Position numbers and translations under genes: made by a program
NCBI GenBank assembly: GCA_041166385.1
Contig: JBEEFW010000087.1
Coordinates: forward strand, 25,980 to 89,979
DNA: 64,000 nucleotides
From: DASUCS01 sp041166385
Lineage (GTDB): Bacteria; Actinomycetota; Acidimicrobiia; Acidimicrobiales; JACDCH01
Direction of reading: 5' to 3'
The notes under the pieces: model-generated
Seen by the model: the letters and a program-made list of their open reading frames with translations, nothing else
Told to the model about the DNA's origin: nothing
The model's database searches: none
Shown: positions 54,357-61,981 of the stretch, piece after piece
Position numbering within the stretch: position 1 is the stretch's first letter
How the letters are laid out: the number at the start of each line of letters is the position of its first letter

Positions 54357-54404
54357 TTTTGACAGTACCCGCAACACACTTTTGTGTTGTATGTACTGTC
54401 AAAA
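54357..54404. repeat. 48-bp palindromic repeat, copy 2 (convergent gap)
   Basis: Same outer arms as the element at 20212 (TTTTGACAGTAC ... GTACTGTCAAAA), with three internal mismatches (CGGG versus TATG next to the inner arm) and a two-base centre mismatch. It sits between the converging echA-like and EthD-like genes. It lacks the U-tract of an intrinsic terminator on either strand. Confidence 0.8.
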
Positions 54405-54412
54405 GCCCGTTG

Positions 54413-55243
54413 TCACCAGAGTTCGTCGACGTATTTGTCGGTGCCGACGGCCGTGCGGAAGAACGGGGCGACGAGCCGGGTCGTCGCCAGGCTGTCGGCT
54501 TCGATGGCGTCGGTGTACTGGCGGATCGCGGCCAGCGCGCTCGTGACGTCACCTCGCACGAAGAAGAGCTGCGCGAGCCGCTCCTTTCCGCCGGGGCCAC
54601 TACCCAGGTCCATCGGTGTGCCCGGCGGACGCTCCTGTCCGCGGGACGGCCGCCACGTCGACGCGATCTCGATGTCGGTGTTGGCCAGCAGTTCGGCCAG
54701 CGGCCCGCTCACCACCGCGTTGTGGACGTCGCGGGCCGTCCGACCCTCGCTGGCGTCGAACCACGCGATCACCAGCCCGTCGTACGCCGCGTCGAGCGCA
54801 AGCTCGACTGGTACAGGGTCGGGGTCGCGGTACGACGCGCCGACGTGGTCGTAGAGGATCGTGTGCACGTGCGTGCGCTCGTTGAAGCCTCGGCCGTCGC
54901 CGTACAGCGCCTTGACCTGCGTGCTCCCCCATCCGAAGAAGTCGCCGTGATGGCCCGCCTCGACGAAGTAGATGGCGACGTAGGAACCCGCGTCCCACGG
55001 CGTGGCAACCACGCCGTCGTGCTGCGGCCACCGCAGGTCCTTCAGCGAGCGGGGCGCGACCCAGCGACTACCAGCAAGGCAGTGCGGGCCGATGAGGCAC
55101 CCGCCGTAGTAGTGGTCGCGCTCGTACCAGCGGTTGTAGGCGCTCTCGAAGCCCTTGTTCGGGTCCACCAGCGTCAGCAGCATGCTGCCGACCTTGACCG
55201 GATAGTCCTCGACCCCGCCCGCTTCCAACGGGTTGTATGTCAA
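54413..55243 (-). CDS. EthD-like protein of unknown function
   Basis: A 276-residue protein. The N-terminal half, after the first 22 residues, resembles an EthD/dimeric alpha-beta barrel (MLLTLVDPNKGFESAYNRWY, HYYGGCLIGPHCLAGSRWV). The C-terminal half repeats a related pattern (DGLVIAWFDASEGRTARDVH), so the protein may be a fused tandem. I see no metal or cofactor motif. The start is TTG at 55243, whose last two bases overlap the TGA of the acyl-CoA dehydrogenase (TTGA). Role in the cluster is unknown. Confidence 0.66.
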   Translation of the reverse strand: MTYNPLEAGGVEDYPVKVGSMLLTLVDPNKGFESAYNRWYERDHYYGGCLIGPHCLAGSRWVAPRSLKDLRWPQHDGVVATPWDAGSYVAIYFVEAGHHGDFFGWGSTQVKALYGDGRGFNERTHVHTILYDHVGASYRDPDPVPVELALDAAYDGLVIAWFDASEGRTARDVHNAVVSGPLAELLANTDIEIASTWRPSRGQERPPGTPMDLGSGPGGKERLAQLFFVRGDVTSALAAIRQYTDAIEADSLATTRLVAPFFRTAVGTDKYVDELW

Positions 55244-56316
55244 TCCAACACCTCCAAGGCGATGAGTTCTTCGAGATAGCGGTCGTCCCACCACGTCAGC
55301 TGCAACTGCTTCGCCCGGCGGAAGTAGAGCTGGATGTCGTACTCGACCGTGAAGCCGACACCTCCGAACACCTGCTGCGCCATCGCCGTGATGTCGCGGT
55401 ACGTCGAACACGCGAACAGCTTCGCCATCGGCGCGAGCCGATCGATCGAGCGCCCTTCGCTGCGGGCCCACGCCGCTTCCCACACGAGCAGCTCCGCTCC
55501 GTCGAGCGCTGTCACTGCATCGGACAGGTAGTGCGCGATCGCCTGGAACGCGCCGAGGGGCTTGTCGAACTGGAAGCGGTCCTTGGCGTACTGCACGGTG
55601 ATGTCGAGCGCGTACCGTGCACCACCAACGGCTTGCGCGGCGAGCAGGATGGCGCCGTCGCGCATCGTGTCGTTCCAGATCGCCCAGCCGTCGTCGGCGA
55701 CGACCTCCGCGGGGGTGTTGTCGAAGTCGACCCGGTACTGCGTGTCGGAGGCGATCGTCTGTTGTTGCGTGACGGTCACACCTTCGGCCTTCGGATCGAC
55801 GAGGACAAGACTCACGTGCTCGCCGTTACTGGCGAGCACCAGGAGCCGGTCGGCGCTCGATGCGTACGGCACGTGCCGCTTCGTGCCCGTCAGCCGCCCG
55901 CCGTCGAACGACGCCTGCACGCCACTCGCTCCGAAGCCCCGTTCCGGCTCGAGCCACGCGACCGACACGATGGCATCGCCCGACGCAATGCGGGGCAGCC
56001 AGTCGGTTTCCCCCACTCGTGACAGCACGCCGCCCGCCATCACGGAGCTGACGAAGTGCGGTGACGGCGCGAGCGAGCGCCCGAGCTCCTCGTACACGAT
56101 CATCGCGTCGAGCATCGACATGCCCGACCCGCCGTGTTCCTCCGGGATCGTGAGCCCGATCAGGCCGAGCTCGGCCAGTTGCACCCACAGCTTCTCCGGA
56201 TAGCCGACCGGGTCGTCTTCGAGCTCGCGCACCACGTCGAGGCCGGCGTGCCGCGCGCACACGCCGCGCACGGTCTCTCGTAGGAGCTGCTGCTCGTCGG
56301 TGAATTCGAGGTCCAC
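55240..56316 (-). CDS. Acyl-CoA dehydrogenase (FadE-like, short type)
   Basis: A 358-residue FAD enzyme. LEFTDEQQLLRETVRGVCARH starts the N-terminal helical domain; the middle domain has VSVAWLEPERGFGASGVQ, lacking the usual TEPxAGSD form, and the C-terminal domain ends MAQQVFGGVGFTVEYDIQLY, the place of the base Glu. Such short, divergent dehydrogenases often act in heteromeric pairs in actinobacterial steroid side-chain degradation (family knowledge); pairing with the protein at 58364 is possible. The GTG at 56316 follows the MaoC stop by two bases. Confidence 0.86.
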   Translation of the reverse strand: MDLEFTDEQQLLRETVRGVCARHAGLDVVRELEDDPVGYPEKLWVQLAELGLIGLTIPEEHGGSGMSMLDAMIVYEELGRSLAPSPHFVSSVMAGGVLSRVGETDWLPRIASGDAIVSVAWLEPERGFGASGVQASFDGGRLTGTKRHVPYASSADRLLVLASNGEHVSLVLVDPKAEGVTVTQQQTIASDTQYRVDFDNTPAEVVADDGWAIWNDTMRDGAILLAAQAVGGARYALDITVQYAKDRFQFDKPLGAFQAIAHYLSDAVTALDGAELLVWEAAWARSEGRSIDRLAPMAKLFACSTYRDITAMAQQVFGGVGFTVEYDIQLYFRRAKQLQLTWWDDRYLEELIALEVLD

Positions 56317-56318
56317 TG

Positions 56319-56774
56319 CTACGGCCTCCAAGCGTCGCCACGGCGGGCCCATGGGTTGTCGTCGTCATCGATCGGGAGGGCGATGCGCACGGCGCACGTC
56401 GTGCAGACGTTGCCGTCGACGCTCAGACGTACATCGATCTCTGCCCATGCGCAGCCGGCGTCGTCCACCTCAGCAGCCGTCACCACCCCGTCGAGCTGCA
56501 TCGTGTCGCCGGGGAAGACCGAACCCTTCATGCGGAACGTCATCCGGCCCAGCCGCCCCTTGGGGCCCGACCAGTCGGTGAGGTAGCGCTCGAACCACGC
56601 CGCCTGGTTCGGGGTGTTCATGAAGATGTCGCGTGTGCCGTTGCGGTTGACGGCAAAGTCGTGATCGTGATGCATCGGCCGCCAGTCCCGGCTGGCGAGC
56701 GCCCCGAGCACGATCGTGGTCGCGGTCACGTCGTACGTGAAGGGCGGGAGGATGTCGCCTTCGGCCGGGATCAC
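56319..56774 (-). CDS. MaoC-type hot-dog dehydratase, C-terminal-half-like
   Basis: A 151-residue single hot-dog protein. The hydratase-2 motif region is DWRPMHHDHDFAVNRNG (the His/Asp pair of the R-hydratase active site), followed by GSVFPGDTMQLDGVV. Its partner at 56771-57286 looks like the non-catalytic half, so the pair probably forms a heterodimeric R-specific enoyl-CoA hydratase, like ChsH1/ChsH2. GTG at 56774 overlaps the stop of the partner (GTGA). Confidence 0.85.
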   Translation of the reverse strand: MIPAEGDILPPFTYDVTATTIVLGALASRDWRPMHHDHDFAVNRNGTRDIFMNTPNQAAWFERYLTDWSGPKGRLGRMTFRMKGSVFPGDTMQLDGVVTAAEVDDAGCAWAEIDVRLSVDGNVCTTCAVRIALPIDDDDNPWARRGDAWRP

Positions 56775-57286
56775 GCCGACGCCTTGCGGTAGCCGAAGGC
56801 GGTGTACGACTCCACACCGACGAGGTCGCCGTCTTGGTTGCGGTACTCGACGTCGATCACCCAGAAGCGCCCGGTGCCGAGCTTGGTCGTCTTCTCGTCG
56901 CTGACCGACCGCAGCCGCTGGCCCGACGTGATCACGTCGCCGACGCGCACGGGTTCGTGGAACACGATCGTGTTCTCCGAGATGATCGCCTCGGGCAGGT
57001 CGAGCCGTTCCTTCATGTCGAAATGCACCTGCAAGGGGACCGCCTCCGCCGTGCGTCCCGGCTTCCACCGATGCGGGCGGAACCACACGGAGAGCATCGT
57101 CGGCGGTGCGATCGGGCCATCGGTGATCGAGGCGGCGACGACGTCGTCCCAGAACAGCGGGTTGCCGTTCTCCACCGACGAGCAGGTCGTCCAGATGTAG
57201 CCGCGCTCGACGGGGAACTCGCCTGCTTCCTCGTACTGCACCTCGTCGATGAGCTTCATCACCTCATCGGGAACGGTCGAGCTCAT
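56771..57286 (-). CDS. MaoC-like N-terminal-half (FAS1-type dehydratase) protein
   Basis: A 171-residue hot-dog protein with the MaoC_dehydrat_N layout: GEFPVERGYIWTTCSSVENG, SVWFRPHRWKPG and VFHEPVRVGDVITSGQRL. It lacks the catalytic His/Asp and so most likely pairs with the 56319-56774 protein to form a complete hydratase. Its ATG (57286) overlaps the TGA of the CaiB-like gene (ATGA). The order CaiB, N-half, C-half is a coupled unit. Confidence 0.84.
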   Translation of the reverse strand: MSSTVPDEVMKLIDEVQYEEAGEFPVERGYIWTTCSSVENGNPLFWDDVVAASITDGPIAPPTMLSVWFRPHRWKPGRTAEAVPLQVHFDMKERLDLPEAIISENTIVFHEPVRVGDVITSGQRLRSVSDEKTTKLGTGRFWVIDVEYRNQDGDLVGVESYTAFGYRKASA

Positions 57287-58287
57287 CGGACGGTCCCCGC
57301 CAGCGTCGGCGCCAACTGCCGGAACGTCCCGTGTTCGGGATGTGTCGCGTCGACGACCGGCGCCTCCACCTCCGCGACCTCGAGCACGGGCGACACGCAT
57401 GTGTCCGCGGCGGCCAGCAGCGCGGTCCATTCGTCGCGCGGCTTCGTGGCGAAGACCTCGCGCAGGTCTGCACGGATCTGATCCTGAAGCGCGTCGTCGG
57501 TCTGATGCTCGCTCCATCGATCGAGACCGAGAAGACGACACAGGTTCGCCCAGAACCGCGGCTCGATCGCGGCCACCGCCAGCCAACGATCGTCGCCTGC
57601 CTGGTACGTGTCGTAACACGCGTACCGACCGGTGAGGACGTTGTGCGGCGTGACCCCCGTGGCGAGGTACTCGTCGACGTGCAGCGCCATGAGCGCGAGC
57701 ACGCCGTCGGCCACCGACACGTCGAGGTACGCGCCCTCGCCGGTCGATGCCCGCCGTACGAGCGCGGCGAGGATGGCGATGACCGCGTGCATTCCGCCGC
57801 CCGCGCTGTCGGCGACCGTCGCTCCGGGAATCGGCGGCCCACCGTCGCCGCGCGGCTGCGTCGTGGCCAGGAAACCGGTGACCGCCAGGTAGTTGAGGTC
57901 GTGGCCCGCCCACTGCGAACGCGGGCCGTCCTGGCCGTAGCCGGAGGTCGAGCAGTACACGATGCCGGGGCTGCGGCGCTTCACGTCCTCGTACCCGATG
58001 CCGAGCTTGGCGACGACGCCGGGCCGGAAGCTCTCGATGAGCACGTCGGCGTCAGCCGCCAGGTCGAGGAACGCCGCGAGATCGTCGGGGTCCTTCAGAT
58101 CGAACTCGGCGCGGGACATGCCCCGGTGGGCGCTGTACGCGTGAAACGGTGGCTCGATCTGCAACGCGGGATCCTTCGGGCCGACCTTCACGACCGTGGC
58201 GCCGTAGTCGGCCAGCCAACGCGACGCCCGCGCCGCCGGACCGACCGACGCGAGGTCGAGCACCGTGATCCCGTCGAGCATCCCCAT
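57283..58287 (-). CDS. CaiB/BaiF-family CoA-transferase or racemase (AMACR-like)
   Basis: A 334-residue type III CoA-transferase-family enzyme. Its catalytic Asp130 is in SQWAGHDLNYLAVTG, with the N-terminal DLASVGPAARASRWLADYGA and the CoA-binding stretch ADVLIESFRPGVVAKLGIGY. It most resembles alpha-methylacyl-CoA racemase, which would handle 2-methyl-branched chains; a CoA-transferase role is also possible. ATG at 58287 follows the third palindrome by 10 bases; an inner ATG at 58281 is the alternative. Its stop overlaps the MaoC-N start. Confidence 0.86.
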   Translation of the reverse strand: MGMLDGITVLDLASVGPAARASRWLADYGATVVKVGPKDPALQIEPPFHAYSAHRGMSRAEFDLKDPDDLAAFLDLAADADVLIESFRPGVVAKLGIGYEDVKRRSPGIVYCSTSGYGQDGPRSQWAGHDLNYLAVTGFLATTQPRGDGGPPIPGATVADSAGGGMHAVIAILAALVRRASTGEGAYLDVSVADGVLALMALHVDEYLATGVTPHNVLTGRYACYDTYQAGDDRWLAVAAIEPRFWANLCRLLGLDRWSEHQTDDALQDQIRADLREVFATKPRDEWTALLAAADTCVSPVLEVAEVEAPVVDATHPEHGTFRQLAPTLAGTVR

Positions 58288-58297
58288 CACAACGTCG

Positions 58298-58345
58298 TTT
58301 TGACAGTACCGGCAACACAAAAGTGTGTCGTATGTACTGTCAAAA
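58298..58345. repeat. 48-bp palindromic repeat, copy 3 (inside CoA operon)
   Basis: Same outer arms (TTTTGACAGTAC ... GTACTGTCAAAA) as the elements at 20212 and 54357, with altered inner bases, including the TATG next to the right arm shared with copy 2. It sits in the 76-base gap between the acyl-CoA dehydrogenase (ends 58364) and the CaiB-like gene (starts 58287), both on the minus strand, so it would lie in the middle of an operon transcript. Not an intrinsic terminator by sequence. Confidence 0.8.
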
Positions 58346-58363
58346 CGGGGATAGGCGCGGGCA

Positions 58364-59545
58364 TCAGAAGTTCTTCGGGAGGCCGAGTTTGCGGCGGGCG
58401 ATGATGTTCTTCTGGATCTCGGAGGCGCCTCCGCCGATCGTGTCGATCACGGTGTAGCGGTACGTCGACTCCGAGCGGCCCTCCATCGGGGCTTCCTTCG
58501 TCTTCACCCGCAGCTGCGATCCGGGCGCGCCAATGTCCATCGACGCGTTCGCCAGCCGCTTCGACAACTCGGTGGCGAACAACTTGTACTCGGACGACTC
58601 CGTCGTCGGCGGCGCACCGCCCTTCATCGACTCCGCGACCACCCGCAGCCCCAGCACACGCGCCACCTCGGCTTCCGTCACCAAACGCGCGATGCGCTGG
58701 CGGACGACGGGGTCGTCCTTCAACGGCGCGTCGTCGATCGACGCAGTGCGCACGTAGTTGCACAACACGTCGAGCCGCTGCTCGATCGGCGAGAACGTGA
58801 ACATCGTGAACCGCTCGAGGTCGAGCGCCTCCGAGATGTACTGGAAGCCGTGGTTCAACTCGCCGACGACGTAGTCGTCGTGCACGAACACATCGTCGAA
58901 GAACACGTCGTTGGTGCGCTCATCGCCCATCGTCCAGATGCCGTTGATCGTGATGCCGGGATGATCGAGCGGCACGAGGAACAGCGTGATGCCGTGATGC
59001 TTCGGTGCATCGGGATCGGTGCGAGCGCCGACCCAGTACCACTCGGCGAAGTGAGCGGAGGTGGTCCACGTCTTCTGACCATTGAGCCGCCAGCCGTCGC
59101 CGTCGCGGGTGGCCTTGAGCTTCATCGACGCCGCGTCCGACCCGGCGTCCGGCTCGCTGTACCCCACGGCAAACTCGACCTCGTTGCGCAGGATCTTCGG
59201 CAGGAACTCGCGCTTCAGCTTCTCGCTGCCGTGAGCGAGGATCGTCTTGCCGATGATGCCGACGCCCTTGCCGATCTGCGGGCCGCCGCGCCCGGCGAGC
59301 GCCTCGTTCAGCAGATACTCGTAGACGCCGTCGCCGTCCTGGCCGCCCCACTCAGTCGGCCACGTGATGCCGAGCCAGCCCTTCTCGCCGAGCGTCGCCA
59401 TGAACTCGCGCCGCTTCGGCGTGTCGACGATCTGCGCCATGTTCTCGCGGGTGACGTCGAACACCTCGGGGTCATCGTGCTCGTCGAGGAAGCGCTCGAC
59501 CTCCTCCGCGAACGCGAGCTGTTCCGGCGAAAACTCGAAGTTCAT
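58364..59545 (-). CDS. Acyl-CoA dehydrogenase (FadE-like)
   Basis: A 393-residue FAD-dependent dehydrogenase. FEFSPEQLAFAEEVERFLDE begins the helical domain; the flavin/substrate loop is GYSEPDAGSDAASMKLKATR, and the NGQKTWTTSAHFAEWYW beta-domain matches the family. The C-terminal part has DTIGGGASEIQKNIIARRKL, characteristic of actinobacterial steroid/isoprenoid-type members in which the base position is shifted. The ATG at 59545 overlaps the TGA of the CaiB-like gene (ATGA), and the palindrome lies after its stop. Confidence 0.9.
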   Translation of the reverse strand: MNFEFSPEQLAFAEEVERFLDEHDDPEVFDVTRENMAQIVDTPKRREFMATLGEKGWLGITWPTEWGGQDGDGVYEYLLNEALAGRGGPQIGKGVGIIGKTILAHGSEKLKREFLPKILRNEVEFAVGYSEPDAGSDAASMKLKATRDGDGWRLNGQKTWTTSAHFAEWYWVGARTDPDAPKHHGITLFLVPLDHPGITINGIWTMGDERTNDVFFDDVFVHDDYVVGELNHGFQYISEALDLERFTMFTFSPIEQRLDVLCNYVRTASIDDAPLKDDPVVRQRIARLVTEAEVARVLGLRVVAESMKGGAPPTTESSEYKLFATELSKRLANASMDIGAPGSQLRVKTKEAPMEGRSESTYRYTVIDTIGGGASEIQKNIIARRKLGLPKNF

Positions 59546-60783
59546 GCGATCACTCCCTGCTCGGTCAGCGCATCCAGTTGCTCGTCGCTGAGCCCGAGCT
59601 CTGCGGTCAACACCGAGCGCGTGTGCTCGCCGGTCCACGGCACGCGCGTCTCGGGCCCTTCGGCCACCTTCGACAGCTTCACCGGGTTGCCCGGCAGCAG
59701 CACCGGCTCGTCGACACCGTCGACGCGTTCCATTTCGACGATCATCCGCCGCCGCTCGAGATGCGGATCACTGATCACGTCGGACGAATGGAAGCACGGG
59801 CCGGCCGCGACGCCAGCGGCGGTGAGTTCCTTCGACGCCTCGACCATGCTGCGCGCGCTACTCCACGCCTCGACACCCGGACGGATGACGTCTTCGAGGT
59901 GCTCACCCCAGCCCTGACGCGTCGCCAGACGGGGATCGTCCTTCCACTCCGGCCGGCCGACGATGTCGGCCAGCGGTCCGAACTGGTGCTCACGCACGAG
60001 CTGCATGACGAACCACCCGTCGGCGGCGCGGAACGTGTCGAGGATGAAGTGCTTCGGGAACGGCTGCACCGGCTGCCCGAGCGACGTGAGGTTCATCACG
60101 ATGTCGGTCATCGCCACCGCGGCGTCGAACATCGCGATGTCGACCTGCTGCCCCTCACCCGTCGCGTCGCGATGCCGCAGCGCGGCCATCACCCCAATCG
60201 TGGCGAACAGTGCCGCGCTGATGTCGCCAAGCGCCCCCACCGGGTTGGCGCGCGGCGGCTGCCCCGGCGGGTTCAAGAACTCATAGATGCCCGACATGGC
60301 CTCGACGATGGAGGCGTAGGCCGGCCACGAGCCGTACGGCGACCCGCTGGCGCCGAAGCCGGACACGGAGACGTAGATGGCCGCGGGATGCCGCTCGGCG
60401 ATCACGTCGTAGCCGAGCCCGAGGCGGTCCATCGTGCCGGCCTTGAAGTTCTCGGCGACGACGTCGAACTTGGCCGCGAGGTCGAGGAACAGCTCCCGCC
60501 CCGCATCAGACTTCAGGTCGAGCGTGATGCTGCGCTTGTTGAGGTTGTTCCGCAGGAACGTGGCCCCGACGATGCGGCCGTCCGGGTCCAGCATCGACGG
60601 CTGCGAGCCGCGGCCCGATTCGCCGGCCGGCGGCTCGACCTTCACGACATCCGCTCCGAGCCGGGCCAGCAACTGCGTGCAATACGGCAACGCCTGCATC
60701 TGTTCGGCGGCGAGCACTCGGATGCCGTCGAGCGGCTTGCCGTAGGCGGCCGCGTCCGCGTTGCCGACCTCGCCGACGCGCAT
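59542..60783 (-). CDS. CaiB/BaiF-family protein lacking the catalytic Asp
   Basis: A 413-residue type III CoA-transferase-fold protein. The CoA-binding and fold signatures are clear (LAAEQMQALPYCTQLLARLG, ENFKAGTMDRLGLGYDVIA, SVSGFGASGSPYGSWPAYAS), yet the position of the nucleophilic Asp, normally Y-D followed by a helix A-M-S-G, reads Y156-A157-S-I-V-E-A-M-S-G. The nucleophile is therefore Ala. This could be an inactive partner, a racemase-like variant with a different mechanism or a CoA-binding protein. It is the first gene after the thiolase in the operon; the ATG at 60783 has a ten-base gap from it. Confidence 0.82.
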   Translation of the reverse strand: MRVGEVGNADAAAYGKPLDGIRVLAAEQMQALPYCTQLLARLGADVVKVEPPAGESGRGSQPSMLDPDGRIVGATFLRNNLNKRSITLDLKSDAGRELFLDLAAKFDVVAENFKAGTMDRLGLGYDVIAERHPAAIYVSVSGFGASGSPYGSWPAYASIVEAMSGIYEFLNPPGQPPRANPVGALGDISAALFATIGVMAALRHRDATGEGQQVDIAMFDAAVAMTDIVMNLTSLGQPVQPFPKHFILDTFRAADGWFVMQLVREHQFGPLADIVGRPEWKDDPRLATRQGWGEHLEDVIRPGVEAWSSARSMVEASKELTAAGVAAGPCFHSSDVISDPHLERRRMIVEMERVDGVDEPVLLPGNPVKLSKVAEGPETRVPWTGEHTRSVLTAELGLSDEQLDALTEQGVIA

Positions 60784-60793
60784 AGGCGGATAC

Positions 60794-61981
60794 CTAGCCG
60801 AGCTCGGTGCCGAGAATCGACACGAACGACACCATCTCGCCGGGGTAGCCGCCGAGGTTGTGCGTCAACGCCAGGTTGCGATCGTTGCCGAGCTGCCGCT
60901 CCTCCGGGGCCTCGCCGCGCAGCTGCAGCCAGCACTCGAAGATCATGCGGAGACCCGACGCGCCGACCGGATGTCCGAAGCTCTTCAGGCCGCCGTCCGG
61001 GTTGACCGGGAGCTCGCCGCCCAGGTCGTACGTGCCCGCGAGGATTTCCTTCCAGGCCGTACCGCGCTCTGCGAACCCAAGGTCTTCCATCAGCACCATC
61101 TCGGTGGGCGTGAAGCAGTCGTGCACCTCGGCCATCGCGAGCTGGCCGCGGGGATCGGTGATGCCCGCCTGCCGGTACGCATCCTCACAACTGTCGACGA
61201 CCTCGGGGAAGGTCGTGTAGTCGTAGTGCGGATCCTGCAGGCCGCTGCCGTTACCGGCGACCAGCGACAGTGCCTTGATGTAGAGCGGATTTGAAACGAA
61301 CTTGGACGCATCTTCCGCGCGGACCACGATCGCCGCCGCGCTGCCGTCGGCGACTCCGGCGCAATCGAAGACGCCGAGCGTGCCCGCCATCTTCGGAGCT
61401 TTCTCGACCTGTTCCTTGCTGACCTCGCGCTTGAACTGCGCACGCGGGTTGCGGGCGCCGTTGAAATGGTTCTTCGTCGCGACGTGCGACAGCGCGTCGC
61501 GGATCTCACTCTCGCCGACCCCGTACTTCTTGGCGTAGGCGGGGGCGATCATGCTGTACATCGCTGCCGCGGTGAGGTTGCGCACCGTGCCGTCGTTCGG
61601 CGGCTGCGTGGCGGGCAGACCCTGATAGCCGGCGTCCTTCACCTTCTCGACGCCGACGGCCATGGCGATGTCGTACGCACCAGATGCAACCGCGTACGAC
61701 GCTTGCCGCAACGCCTCCGAACCGGTCGCGCAGAAGTTCTCCACGCGGCTCACCGGCTTGCCTTCGAGCTCGAGGGGCTTGGCCAGCGTGATGCCACAGC
61801 TGCGCTGTGCGGTGCCGAGCCAGTACGCGTCGATGTCCTGCTTCGAGAGGCCGACGGGCGCGAGTGTTTCGTTGACGGCTTGCACCATCAGATCGTCAGC
61901 GCTGAGATCCCAGTGCTCACCAAATTTCGTGCACCCAACACTGATGATCGCGACACGGTCGCGAATGCCGTGTGATCCCAC
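60794..61981 (-). CDS. Thiolase-fold protein, SCP-x/Ltp type
   Basis: A 395-residue thiolase-like enzyme. The acyl-binding Cys84 is in VENFCATGSEALRQ; the His motifs are in EVHDCFTPTEMVLME and SFGHPVGASGLRMI. The final CGGG-type motif of classical thiolases reads HNLGGYPGEMVSF, without the second Cys, which marks the SCP-x/Ltp group. That group can act as thiolase or as retro-aldolase with a DUF35 partner (Ltp2/ChsH2 in steroid degradation). The GTG start at 61981 shares one base with the TAG of the HMGCS-like/DUF35 gene (TAGTG). Coupled expression with that gene points to a complex. Confidence 0.87.
   Translation of the reverse strand: MGSHGIRDRVAIISVGCTKFGEHWDLSADDLMVQAVNETLAPVGLSKQDIDAYWLGTAQRSCGITLAKPLELEGKPVSRVENFCATGSEALRQASYAVASGAYDIAMAVGVEKVKDAGYQGLPATQPPNDGTVRNLTAAAMYSMIAPAYAKKYGVGESEIRDALSHVATKNHFNGARNPRAQFKREVSKEQVEKAPKMAGTLGVFDCAGVADGSAAAIVVRAEDASKFVSNPLYIKALSLVAGNGSGLQDPHYDYTTFPEVVDSCEDAYRQAGITDPRGQLAMAEVHDCFTPTEMVLMEDLGFAERGTAWKEILAGTYDLGGELPVNPDGGLKSFGHPVGASGLRMIFECWLQLRGEAPEERQLGNDRNLALTHNLGGYPGEMVSFVSILGTELG

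Noticed and set aside
54357..54404. The 48-bp palindromes as intrinsic terminators
   Set aside because: They have T-runs before and A-runs after the stem on both strands, opposite to the U-tract needed; one lies inside an operon. Processing or a mobile origin is more likely.
58288..58320. CaiB-like frame extended upstream through the third palindrome (MCCRYCQND...)
   Set aside because: The extra residues come from the repeat itself; the same kind of peptide appears in other copies, so it is not part of the protein.
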